Source: Victivallales bacterium (GTDB lineage: Bacteria; Verrucomicrobiota; Lentisphaeria; Oligosphaerales; Oligosphaeraceae). Taken from it: a stretch of 9,601 nt of DNA. Both the position numbers and the translations under genes were made by a program. Positions 1 through 6,681 of this stretch are shown piece after piece (positions within the stretch are counted from its first letter, which is position 1; every line of letters starts with the position of its first letter). The notes under the pieces were generated by a model that saw nothing but the letters and a program-made list of their open reading frames with translations, had not been told where the DNA came from and made no database searches. Where the stretch lies: positions 1-9,601 of the forward strand of contig JAFZZD010000041.1 in assembly GCA_017615955.1 (NCBI GenBank), read 5' to 3'.

Positions 1-34
1 GCTTGCCGGCAAATAAAATGGTGTTTTCAGAAAG

Positions 35-910
35 ATGCAAATGATACCGGATGACAACAAGGAAGACGAGCGCAAGGTGATAATCTTGCGCCCGCGCCGT
101 CTTGCCATCCTGGCGGCCTTGTTTTTGCATCCCACCCATGGCCTGCTGGCCGCGCAGTTCTATTCTTGCTGGGTGCCTGCATTGATATGCATTCTTCTTG
201 CCATGGGCGTGGCTTCTTTGGGGCGTGGCTGCCGCATGGTCAAGGAATTCACACCACGGGTGGAGAACGTGGTTTCCGCAGTGGGTGGCGACTTGGTTCC
301 GATTACGTTCGGCGAAGGAAGAATCTTTTTTGGTGGAAAGCTGTCTTATCCATATAGCCGCTGCGAGGAAGGCTGGCAGATCGATGTGGCCAAGCCAGGC
401 GAGGAAGCCGACGTGCCGGCGAAAAAGGTGGCGCATCAGGGACTTGTGCTGGCTAATTCGAGCGTGCTGTATTGGCTGGAACTTGAGGGCAATAGGACAA
501 TCAGTAGGCCTTTGCTGAACGAGAAGCAGATGGCCCGCCTGTCCAATTCGATGCAGAACAGCGGCACATCACAGCTGGACATGGAGGGACTGAAGTCAAT
601 GGTGGCGGTGTGCGCTGTGCTCTGCGTTCCAGTGGTGGCATGCTATGTTTTCCTGACAATGGCCCTTTCAATGCTGGTGACATTTTTGATGTTCTGGCTT
701 GCAATGCTGCTTTTCAGGTCTGAAACGCGCAAGTCCAAGTGGACTACATTCGTACTGATCATGAACTGCCTGATGCCCCCCACGATGGTGGCGTCATTCT
801 GGTATTGCTTCGTACCATTGTCATTTGATTTTTCACATGTTTTCCTTTTGGCGGCATTGGCATATTTGCTGTTGATTTTCTTTGAGGCAAGGCGTAAAGC
901 GGAGGCGTGA
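35..910 (+). CDS. Hypothetical multi-pass membrane protein
   Basis: I do not recognise this 291-residue protein. It shows two hydrophobic stretches near the N-terminus (about residues 22-42 and 44-62) and a mostly polar central domain (about 65-185). Further membrane segments lie at about 187-227 (long enough for two passes), 237-262 and 266-284, and the end is basic. This suggests five or six membrane passes with a soluble domain inserted between the N- and C-terminal groups. No cleavable signal peptide, catalytic motif or nucleotide-binding motif is apparent. The first ATG has almost no room for a ribosome site. The in-frame ATG at 41 has AAAG six bases ahead and is an equally likely start. 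The stop lies six bases before the next gene, whose ribosome site sits inside this gene's last codons, so the two are very likely co-expressed and perhaps functional partners. The function is unknown. Confidence 0.75.
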   Translation: MQMIPDDNKEDERKVIILRPRRLAILAALFLHPTHGLLAAQFYSCWVPALICILLAMGVASLGRGCRMVKEFTPRVENVVSAVGGDLVPITFGEGRIFFGGKLSYPYSRCEEGWQIDVAKPGEEADVPAKKVAHQGLVLANSSVLYWLELEGNRTISRPLLNEKQMARLSNSMQNSGTSQLDMEGLKSMVAVCAVLCVPVVACYVFLTMALSMLVTFLMFWLAMLLFRSETRKSKWTTFVLIMNCLMPPTMVASFWYCFVPLSFDFSHVFLLAALAYLLLIFFEARRKAEA

Positions 911-916
911 ACATTT

Positions 917-1549
917 ATGGATAATGCAGATGTTATTGACAGGTTCTATACTTTCTGCAAGGGAGTCTGGGCAAGTTTTCTGAATCTGGTGGGCGGATAT
1001 GCGGATGCCACCCACAAGGCCGAGTTTGACTATGACTTTGGCATGGCGTTCATGCTGGCTGTCATAATATTGTTCTTTGTGGGCAGCGCGTGCTGGGCGG
1101 CCTCCATTGCAACAAGCCGCCGCTACATGGCAATACCGCATTTCCTTCTGGGCTTGGTGTTTCCCTGGATTTATCCACTGGTCATTCTTTTTGCTCTGGA
1201 CATCAAGGGGCACAAGCAGATGATACGCGCCGCCGAGCAGGAAAAACAGGAAAAGGAGAGGGCCGAGGCGGAACGCCAGAAGAACATCGCCATCAATACG
1301 GATGGAAAGGCAGAGCAGAAGGTCGTGGACGATAATGGATTCAACCAGGCTCGCTTCTCCGCAATCATTCGCAATGCGGACAGCGAGCCAGGACCTTGGA
1401 AAGTGGTGTTCTCCGGCAACGAGATGATTGTCACAAAGGTGCTGGAGGCTTTGCCTGAACTGGTCTCCGTGGAAGTTCAGGGCGACGGGGGAAAGACGTT
1501 CACAATGAGAATCCCATACGCCAAGATGGAAAGCTGGGATAACGCATAA
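917..1549 (+). CDS. Hypothetical membrane protein with charged linker and C-terminal soluble domain
   Basis: I do not recognise this 210-residue protein. Two strong membrane segments occur at about residues 42-64 and 71-95. They are followed by a highly charged, probably helical or coiled-coil stretch (about 97-124, rich in E, K, Q and R). A small domain of about 70 residues (141-210) with alternating hydrophobic and polar residues suggests an alpha/beta fold. A good ribosome site (GGAGG at 901-905) lies within the end of the preceding membrane-protein gene, 11 bases before this ATG, indicating coupled translation. The stop is 39 bases before ileS with no terminator between. The layout of a membrane anchor, a helical stalk and a C-terminal domain would suit a scaffold or sensor role, but that is only inference from architecture. 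Confidence 0.78.
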   Translation: MDNADVIDRFYTFCKGVWASFLNLVGGYADATHKAEFDYDFGMAFMLAVIILFFVGSACWAASIATSRRYMAIPHFLLGLVFPWIYPLVILFALDIKGHKQMIRAAEQEKQEKERAEAERQKNIAINTDGKAEQKVVDDNGFNQARFSAIIRNADSEPGPWKVVFSGNEMIVTKVLEALPELVSVEVQGDGGKTFTMRIPYAKMESWDNA

Positions 1550-1574
1550 GAAATTCGGTTTTAACATAGTTTTT

Positions 1575-1580
1575 AGGGAA
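1575..1580 (+). promoter_or_regulatory. Ribosome binding site of ileS
   Basis: AGGGAA lies eight bases before the ATG at 1589. It supports this start for ileS. The protein also begins with the short acidic N-terminal extension usual for the family before the FP.ME..VL.FW motif. Confidence 0.6.
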
Positions 1581-1588
1581 AAGATTAA

Positions 1589-4500
1589 ATGTTTGACGCA
1601 GCAGAAAGCAATGCCTCCTTCCCGAAGATGGAAGAGGATGTGCTGAAATTTTGGGACAGCATTTCGGCACTGGACAAGTCACTTGAATTGAGAAAGGGCG
1701 GAAAGCCATTCGTGTTCTATGATGGACCGCCCTTTGCAACTGGTCTGCCACATTACGGCCATCTGCTGGCTGGCACTATCAAGGACGTGGTGCCCAGGTA
1801 CCAGACCATGTTGGGCAGATATGTGGAGCGCGTATTCGGATGGGACTGCCATGGCCTGCCCATCGAGGCTCTGGCACAGAAGGAATTGGGACTGGCTGGA
1901 ACTCCTGCTATCGTTGAGGCTGGCATAGATGTCTTCAACGAGAAATGCCGCTCAATGGTGCAGCGTTACGTGTCAGAATGGAAGCAGACCGTCACCAGAA
2001 TGGGACGCTGGGTGGACTTTGACCACGGTTACAAGACCATGGACAAGACCTTCATGGAGACCATCTGGTGGGTCTTCAAGCAGTTGTGGGAGCAGGGCAG
2101 GGTATATCGTGCGTTCCGCATAGTTCCATACAGCTGGAAACTTTGCACGCCGCTTTCGAACAACGAGGCTGGCGCAAACTACCAGGACGTTCAGGACCCC
2201 GCAGTCACCGTCCGCATGAAAGTCACCGACCGCACATTCCCAGGCGCCGAGAACATGGACGTGTATGTGCTGATCTGGACCACTACGCCATGGACTTTGC
2301 CTGAAAACCTGGCTGTCTGCGTGGGACCGGACATTGACTACTGCCTGCTGAAGGACGGGGACACCAATGACGCATACATCATGGCAAAGTCCCGTATCTC
2401 AGCCTACTATCGGAATGAAAGCGAATATAGCATTCTCTATGAATGCAAGGGCAAGGAACTGGAAGGCATCCACTACGAACCCATATTCCCGTACTTCAAG
2501 GACCATCCCAATTCATTCAGGGTGCTGTGCGACGGATATGTCACCACCAGCGACGGTACGGGCATCGTGCACCAGGCACCAGCCTACGGTGAGGACGACT
2601 ACCGCGTCTGCAAGGTGGCGGGCATCGGCATAGTCGATCCGCTGGACGCCAGCGCCAACTTCACTGCCGCAGTTCCTGATTTCCAGGGATTGAACTGCAA
2701 GGAGGCTGACAAGTCCATCATCAAGGCATTGAAGGCCAATGGCAAGCTTGTGAAGCAGTCCACCATAGTTCACAGCTATCCTTTCTGCGAGAGGACGGAC
2801 ACGCCCCTCATCTACCGCGCCATTGAGGCCTGGTATGTGAAGGTGGATGACTTGCATGAGCGCATGCTGCGCAACAACAGAACCGTCAGGTGGATGCCTT
2901 CCTTCGTGGGCGAAAAGCGCTTCGCCAACTGGCTGAAGGACGCCCGCGACTGGAACATCAGCCGCAACCGCTTCTGGGGATCCTGCATTCCTGTATGGGT
3001 GAATGTGGAGGACAAGAACGACATGATCTGCGTGGGTTCCATTGCGGAACTGGAGCAATTGTCTGGCGAGAAGGTACCTGACCTGCACAAGCATTTCGTG
3101 GATAAGATTGTGATACACAAGGATGGCAAGACTTACAAGCGCACACCAGAGGTGCTGGACTGCTGGTTCGAGAGCGGCTCCATGCCCTACGCGCAGCACC
3201 ACTATCCATTCGAGAACCAGGACAAGGTGGACGCCAACTTCCCAGCGGACTTCATCGCAGAGGGACTTGACCAGACACGCGGCTGGTTCTACTCGCTGAT
3301 GCAGCTGTCCACAATGCTGTTTGACAAGCCGCCATACCGCAACGTGGTGGTCAATGGCCTGGTTCTGGCGGAGGATGGCCGCAAGATGTCCAAGCGCCTG
3401 AAGAATTATCCAGACCCAGTTGAAATCATCAACCAGTACGGTGCCGATGCAGTGCGCCTGTGCATGCTGGGTTCGCCTGTTGTGAGGGCGGAGGATTTGC
3501 GCTTCAGCGAGGCGGCGGTGCGCGAGGTAATGCGCACGGTCATCATCCCGCTCTGGAATGCGCATTGCTTCTTCGTGACATACGCCCGCATCGATGGATG
3601 GAGGCCAAAGGATGCATCCGCCCCGAAGAATCCCGCCAACCTGCTGGACCGCTGGGTGGTGTCCCGTCTTATGGCGACCATCGGCGACATACGCGAGGCA
3701 ATGGATGGATATGACCTGCAGAAGGCAGCCAACCGCTTCACCTCATTCCTGGACGAACTTACAAACTGGTACATACGCCGTTCACGCAGACGCTTCTGGA
3801 AGAGCGACAATGACGGCGACAAGTACGAGGCATACCAGACACTGCATTTCGTGCTGGTCACGTTCTGCCAGGTGGCGGCACCGTTCATCCCGTTCCTGAC
3901 GGAGACCATCTACCGCAATCTGCGCACGGAGAATATGCCTGAATCAGTGCATTTCTGCGATTATCCAGCCGTGGATGAGACTTTGCTGGACAAGGCACTC
4001 AACACCAGGATGGAGAGGACAATGTCCGCCGTGTCCCTGGGGCGTTTCCTGCGCACACAGGCAGTACTGAAAGTGCGTCAGCCATTGGCGCGTGCGGTGC
4101 TGGTTTCCGCAGATGCGTCTGTGAGGGAGGACTTGCAGTCCATGGCCTCCGTTATCGCCGAGGAACTGAATGTGAAAGACATTGAGATTCAGGCGGATGA
4201 AGAGGCACTGGTCACTCTTAGCGCAAAGCCGAACCTGAAGCGTCTTGGACCGAAACTGGGGCCAAAGATGAAGCAGATCATACCTCTGGTGAATGCCCTT
4301 GGTAGTGCTGAAATCAATGAATTGCGCCAGGGCAAGGCATTGCAGCTGGGCGAATTCAGCATCACTGAAGAGGACGTGCTGGTGCAGCGCACTGAAAAGG
4401 AAGGCATGACAGTGGCAAACGAGGGCGACATCACCGTGGCCATTGACACGCGACTGAATGATGCGCTGATTCAGGAAGGATGGGCCAGGGAAATCGTCAG

Positions 4501-4720
4501 CAGACTCCAGAATCTGAGAAAGGAACTGAAGTTCGAGGTGACGGACCGCATACGCATCGTCTATGACGGGCCAGCTGAAGTCAAGCAGGCGATTGAGGCG
4601 CAAGGCCAGTATATCGCCAACGAGACACTGGCTCTCTCCATCGAGCAGGGACAGGCACCCGACATGAATGACGTGGAGATGAACGGCGTCACCGCCAAGT
4701 TCGCCATAACCAAGGCCTGA
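1589..4720 (+). CDS. ileS: Isoleucyl-tRNA synthetase, eukaryote-like type 2
   Basis: This cytoplasmic class I aminoacyl-tRNA synthetase attaches isoleucine to tRNA-Ile using ATP. The 1043 residues carry the full domain order. The HIGH-type signature reads HYGH at residues 55-58, within GPPFATGLPHYGH. The CP1 editing domain shows WTTTPWTLPEN at 230-240 and the GEDD editing-site motif at 334-337. CWFESGS is at 525-531 and the second signature KMSKR at 599-603. A helical anticodon-binding domain lies at about 690-850 with a long C-terminal extension after it. HYGH, the wording around it, the length, and the lack of an obvious C-terminal cysteine zinc motif match the type 2 (eukaryote/archaea-like) branch rather than the usual bacterial type 1. 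In known cases type 2 enzymes tolerate the inhibitor mupirocin, but that is not shown here. It lies downstream of two membrane-protein genes on the same strand and probably belongs to their transcript. No T-box or other leader is seen in the 39-base gap. Confidence 0.97.
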   Translation: MFDAAESNASFPKMEEDVLKFWDSISALDKSLELRKGGKPFVFYDGPPFATGLPHYGHLLAGTIKDVVPRYQTMLGRYVERVFGWDCHGLPIEALAQKELGLAGTPAIVEAGIDVFNEKCRSMVQRYVSEWKQTVTRMGRWVDFDHGYKTMDKTFMETIWWVFKQLWEQGRVYRAFRIVPYSWKLCTPLSNNEAGANYQDVQDPAVTVRMKVTDRTFPGAENMDVYVLIWTTTPWTLPENLAVCVGPDIDYCLLKDGDTNDAYIMAKSRISAYYRNESEYSILYECKGKELEGIHYEPIFPYFKDHPNSFRVLCDGYVTTSDGTGIVHQAPAYGEDDYRVCKVAGIGIVDPLDASANFTAAVPDFQGLNCKEADKSIIKALKANGKLVKQSTIVHSYPFCERTDTPLIYRAIEAWYVKVDDLHERMLRNNRTVRWMPSFVGEKRFANWLKDARDWNISRNRFWGSCIPVWVNVEDKNDMICVGSIAELEQLSGEKVPDLHKHFVDKIVIHKDGKTYKRTPEVLDCWFESGSMPYAQHHYPFENQDKVDANFPADFIAEGLDQTRGWFYSLMQLSTMLFDKPPYRNVVVNGLVLAEDGRKMSKRLKNYPDPVEIINQYGADAVRLCMLGSPVVRAEDLRFSEAAVREVMRTVIIPLWNAHCFFVTYARIDGWRPKDASAPKNPANLLDRWVVSRLMATIGDIREAMDGYDLQKAANRFTSFLDELTNWYIRRSRRRFWKSDNDGDKYEAYQTLHFVLVTFCQVAAPFIPFLTETIYRNLRTENMPESVHFCDYPAVDETLLDKALNTRMERTMSAVSLGRFLRTQAVLKVRQPLARAVLVSADASVREDLQSMASVIAEELNVKDIEIQADEEALVTLSAKPNLKRLGPKLGPKMKQIIPLVNALGSAEINELRQGKALQLGEFSITEEDVLVQRTEKEGMTVANEGDITVAIDTRLNDALIQEGWAREIVSRLQNLRKELKFEVTDRIRIVYDGPAEVKQAIEAQGQYIANETLALSIEQGQAPDMNDVEMNGVTAKFAITKA

Positions 4721-4723
4721 TAC

Positions 4724-4807
4724 CAGAGGCGCAGAGTTTTTTAACGCAGAGGCGCAGAGTTTTTTAACGCAGAGGCGCGGAGACGCAGAGGCGCAGAGTT
4801 TTTTAAG
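4724..4807 (+). repeat. Tandem CGCAGAGG-type repeat units
   Basis: Just after the ileS stop there are two identical adjacent 23-base units (4724-4746 and 4747-4769). Each reads CAGAGGCGCAGAG followed by TTTTTTAACG. A shortened 16-base variant follows (4770-4785), then a fourth copy (4786-4807). The core is an octamer period, GCGCAGAG. Similar CGCAGAGGCGCAGAG/TTTGCGCCTTTGCG strings are known as dispersed intergenic repeats in several bacterial groups. The units have no spacers of constant length, so this is not a CRISPR. Confidence 0.85.
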
Positions 4808-4871
4808 CAGAAGTGTTTAGACACAAGAAACATCCAAACCTTAAAAAACTTTGCGCCTTTGCGCCTCTGCG
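4784..4871. repeat. Inverted partner of the CGCAGAGG repeats; possible stem-loop after ileS
   Basis: The segment 4841-4871 is the reverse complement of the last tandem copy (4784-4806), except that it carries one extra octamer and A-for-G changes. It reads TTAAAAAA, then CTTTGCGC twice, then CTCTGCG. The two arms could form an imperfect stem around a 34-base loop (4807-4840). Because the arms include T6 and A6 tracts, it could act as a transcription terminator for ileS. That role is inference; a clean hairpin followed by a U-run is not present. Confidence 0.6.
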
Positions 4872-4875
4872 TTAG

Positions 4876-5042
4876 GCTATGTTCCCCAAGAGGGTAGGTA
4901 TGTGCGCGGCCATTGGCCGCGCATCAGGACGTAGGATTTCCTGGCAACCTCTATATCGGCACATCCAGGTGCGGCTGGAAGTCACGCGTCCTGATGCGCG
5001 GCCAATGGCCGCGCACATACCTACCCTCATGGGGAACATAGC
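4876..5042. repeat. Long inverted-repeat element with nested palindromes (REPIN- or MITE-like)
   Basis: The left arm 4876-4931 and right arm 4987-5042 are reverse complements over 56 bases with one mismatch, separated by a 55-base centre (4932-4986). Each arm contains its own near-perfect palindrome, GCGCGGCCATTGGCCGCGC, followed by ATCAGGACG. No open reading frame lies inside and no clear target duplication flanks it. Paired inverted copies of a palindromic unit are the hallmark of REP doublets (REPINs), which are mobilised in trans by RAYT-type transposases; a small MITE with 56-base terminal repeats is the alternative. The element starts directly after the CGCAGAGG repeat block. Whatever its origin, it would fold into a very stable RNA stem between ileS and the aldolase gene. 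Confidence 0.85.
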
Positions 5043-5058
5043 GATTCAATAAAGTGAA

Positions 5059-5097
5059 ACCAGAAATTTGTCTGGTGCCGCTGGCGACAGCCAGCGG
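5059..5097 (+). other. Two adjacent hairpins in the leader of the aldolase gene
   Basis: Hairpin 1 is ACCAGA (5059-5064), a six-base loop, and TCTGGT (5071-5076). One base later, hairpin 2 is CCGCTGGC (5078-5085), the tetraloop GACA, and GCCAGCGG (5090-5097). Both stems are perfect. No U-run follows, so a classical terminator is unlikely. They lie 51-89 bases before the aldolase ATG and could belong to its 5' leader or mark the edge of the preceding repeat element. The role is unknown. Confidence 0.5.
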
Positions 5098-5147
5098 GAA
5101 ATGGATGCATTTCTAATAGTTTTGCAATTACCTCAAGGCATACAACT

Positions 5148-5825
5148 ATGTTTCTATTGATTGACACGGCGAACATTGCGGACATCCGCAAGGCACTTGA
5201 ACTCTTTCCACTGGCGGGCGTGACCACATGCCCCAGCATAATCACCCGCGAGAAGCGTCCGTTCTGGGAACTGCTGACAGAAATACGCGGCCTCATAGGC
5301 AATGACAGGATGCTGCACGCCCAGGTGCTTGGACGCATAGCAGAGGAAATGCTGCAGGACGCAATCGCATTGCGCTCCCGCATACCAGGCAACTTCTATG
5401 TGAAGGTGCCAGTCACACTGGAGGGCCTCAAGGCGATGCCCATGCTGCGGCGAGAGGGCATTCCATTCACCGCCACAACCATACACACCATTGCCCAGGC
5501 CATTCTGGCAGCGGAAAACGGCGCCAGCTATCTTGCGCCATATATCAACCACATTGAGGACGAGGGCATTTCCGGCGCGGACTTCATCCGCCAGGTCACG
5601 GAATATCTCAACCGCAACAATCTCCCATCCAAATTGCTGGCCGCCTCCTTCAGGAACACACGCCAGATCGTCTCAGTCATAACAGCTGGAGCACACCACG
5701 CAACCCTCGCACCCGACCTGGTGTGGAAACTCGCCGACAGCCCAATGACCGACCAGGCCGTGGACAAGTTCCGCCGTGCGTGGGATGAAACATACGGCCC
5801 CGACAAGAATATCGCAAATCTGTAA
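5148..5825 (+). CDS. Fructose-6-phosphate aldolase / transaldolase-family protein
   Basis: The 225-residue protein matches the short, decameric-type FSA/TalC family (about 220 residues), cytoplasmic class I aldolases that use a Schiff-base lysine. Family motifs in order are FLLIDTAN with Asp6, FPLAGVTT (20-27), Gln59, YVKVPVT with the catalytic Lys86, the Thr110 region, LAPYINH (129-135), and AASFRNTRQ. Two positions that are normally conserved differ. The Asn of the TTNPSI motif is Cys28, and the phosphate-contacting Arg (R134 of the E. coli enzyme) aligns with His135. The lysine is intact, so an aldol or transaldol reaction is still likely, but the substrate may not be fructose 6-phosphate. 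AAGG at 5135-5138 is a modest ribosome site nine bases before the ATG. It is separated from ileS by a 427-base repeat-rich gap and from the next gene by a minus-strand terminator, so it is probably monocistronic. Confidence 0.9.
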   Translation: MFLLIDTANIADIRKALELFPLAGVTTCPSIITREKRPFWELLTEIRGLIGNDRMLHAQVLGRIAEEMLQDAIALRSRIPGNFYVKVPVTLEGLKAMPMLRREGIPFTATTIHTIAQAILAAENGASYLAPYINHIEDEGISGADFIRQVTEYLNRNNLPSKLLAASFRNTRQIVSVITAGAHHATLAPDLVWKLADSPMTDQAVDKFRRAWDETYGPDKNIANL

Positions 5826-5883
5826 TGCACTGCGACTAAACATACCAATTTTCACTATATAACCGCGCGCACCTTAAAGAGTC

Positions 5884-5944
5884 TCCCTAAATCCCCTAAT
5901 TAGTTTTTCTATGTATTTTGTTCAAAAGTCAGGGATTTTAGGGA
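5884..5944. repeat. Imperfect inverted repeat after the aldolase gene
   Basis: TCCCTAAATCCC (5884-5895) pairs with GGGATTTTAGGGA (5932-5944), apart from one bulged T, across a 36-base loop. It lies 59 bases after the aldolase stop. It could help end that transcript, but there is no U-run on either side, so the assignment is weak. The rest of 5826-5966 shows nothing else recognisable. Confidence 0.4.
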
Positions 5945-5960
5945 TTGCCGTTTTCGTGGC

Positions 5961-5994
5961 AACAAAAAAGGCGTGGCATCAAAACCACGCCTTT
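5961..5994 (-). terminator. Intrinsic terminator of the higBA operon
   Basis: A 10-base perfect stem (5967-5976 with 5985-5994) has an eight-base loop. Read on the minus strand it is followed by TTTTTTGTT. It sits about 45 bases after the last gene of the minus-strand higB-higA-xre cluster and is the best-formed terminator here for that operon. On the plus strand the run after the stem is only TTTGCTT, so reverse-direction activity for the aldolase gene would be weak. Confidence 0.82.
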
Positions 5995-6039
5995 GCTTAA
6001 AATGAAACAAATGCAGAATAATGTTGTTCGCTAAATCCT

Positions 6040-6345
6040 CTATGCGTTCGCCAATTCGGGAAAAACTGGCAATGGTGATTTATCCAATTCAATCCTGGCC
6101 AGTTTCTCTCTATATGTGGCCTCCAGCCTGAGCCAGAAGCCTGCGGGGATTCCCAGCGCCGCCTCCAGCAGTAATGCCGTGCGGGCCGTGAGCATCACAT
6201 CGCCGTTCACCAGATGGCTGACGTGCTTCTCCGAGAGGCCCGTCCGCCTGGCAAGTTCCTTCTGGGTTATGCCCCTGTCCTCCAATTGCTCCCTTAGTGT
6301 CTTGCCTGGCGGCGTGGCTATATATGTTCTGTTCGCGTTTTTCAT
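6040..6345 (-). CDS. HigA-like XRE-family HTH protein (short, third gene of the operon)
   Basis: This 101-residue protein is dominated by an XRE/HigA-type DNA-binding domain. TPPGKTLREQLEDRG (11-25) leads into the helix-turn-helix (about 26-49, ITQKELARRTGLSEKHVSHL). The characteristic GIPAGFWLRLEATYREKLARIE (65-86) follows. This wording matches the N-terminal part of longer HigA-family proteins that usually continue into an ImmA/IrrE-like metallopeptidase domain. Here that part is absent and the protein stops after about 15 more residues. Its ATG overlaps the TGA of higA (ATGA at 6345-6342), with no strong ribosome site of its own, so it is likely made by translational coupling. It may be a second antitoxin, a co-repressor or a remnant of a longer gene. 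Confidence 0.88.
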   Translation of the reverse strand: MKNANRTYIATPPGKTLREQLEDRGITQKELARRTGLSEKHVSHLVNGDVMLTARTALLLEAALGIPAGFWLRLEATYREKLARIELDKSPLPVFPELANA

Positions 6346-6671
6346 ATCATCGCCGTGATTTTCGTGCAGGCCTTTATGAATCCAAAACGGCTGGTCCCCA
6401 GGGTGCGCTCCGCGTAACTTATGCAGTCCAGCTCATAGCGCGACTGGAGATTCAGCCAGAATGCCGCCGATGTCCTGAAAAACAGCCCCAACCTAATGGC
6501 AGTGTCGGCTGTGATTGCACGTTTTCCAAGGACAATCTCATTTATTCTGCGCGGCGGCACTCCTATCTCCTTTGCCAGCTGCGTCTGCGACATCTCCAAT
6601 GGCTCCAGAAATTCAGTAAGCAGAATCTCTCCAGGATGTATCGGCTTCAAATATTCGTCTTTCTTGCTCAT
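6342..6671 (-). CDS. higA: HigA-family antitoxin
   Basis: This is the antitoxin partner of HigB. Family members bind and neutralise the toxin and repress their own promoter. From the ATG at 6671 the product has 109 residues. It begins with the HPGEILLTEFLEPL motif (12-25). The helix-turn-helix MSQTQLAKEIGVPPRRINEI (27-46) and ITADTAIRLGLFFRTSAAFWLNLQSRYEL (53-81) follow, all hallmarks of HigA. I prefer 6671 to an upstream in-frame ATG at 6698 because AAGGAG lies just before it and because the earlier start would overlap the end of higB. The last 20 or so residues (TLGTSRFGFIKACTKITAMI) are unlike the usual acidic or lysine-rich HigA tail. The stop overlaps the next gene's start by ATGA. The toxin-first order is typical of higBA. 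Confidence 0.93.
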   Translation of the reverse strand: MSKKDEYLKPIHPGEILLTEFLEPLEMSQTQLAKEIGVPPRRINEIVLGKRAITADTAIRLGLFFRTSAAFWLNLQSRYELDCISYAERTLGTSRFGFIKACTKITAMI

Positions 6672-6672
6672 A

Positions 6673-6681
6673 GTTCTCTCC
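6673..6681 (-). promoter_or_regulatory. Ribosome binding site of higA
   Basis: Read on the minus strand, AAGGAGAG begins inside the higB TAA stop and lies a few bases before the ATG at 6671. It is the strongest Shine-Dalgarno sequence in this part of the window and fixes the higA start. Confidence 0.75.

Noticed and set aside
833..1567. A 244-codon open frame on the minus strand
   Set aside because: It is antisense to the second membrane protein, rich in His and Cys without pattern, and has no supporting start signal.
2513..3565. A 350-codon open frame on the minus strand inside ileS
   Set aside because: It is fully antisense to the catalytic core of ileS, resembles no protein family, and follows from the codon bias of ileS.
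4672..4720. Frameshift or truncation at the end of ileS
   Set aside because: The length of 1043 residues is normal for type 2 enzymes and the C-terminal region reads smoothly to the stop.
4724..4807. CRISPR array
   Set aside because: Units are directly adjacent, differ in length, and have no unique spacers or cas genes nearby.
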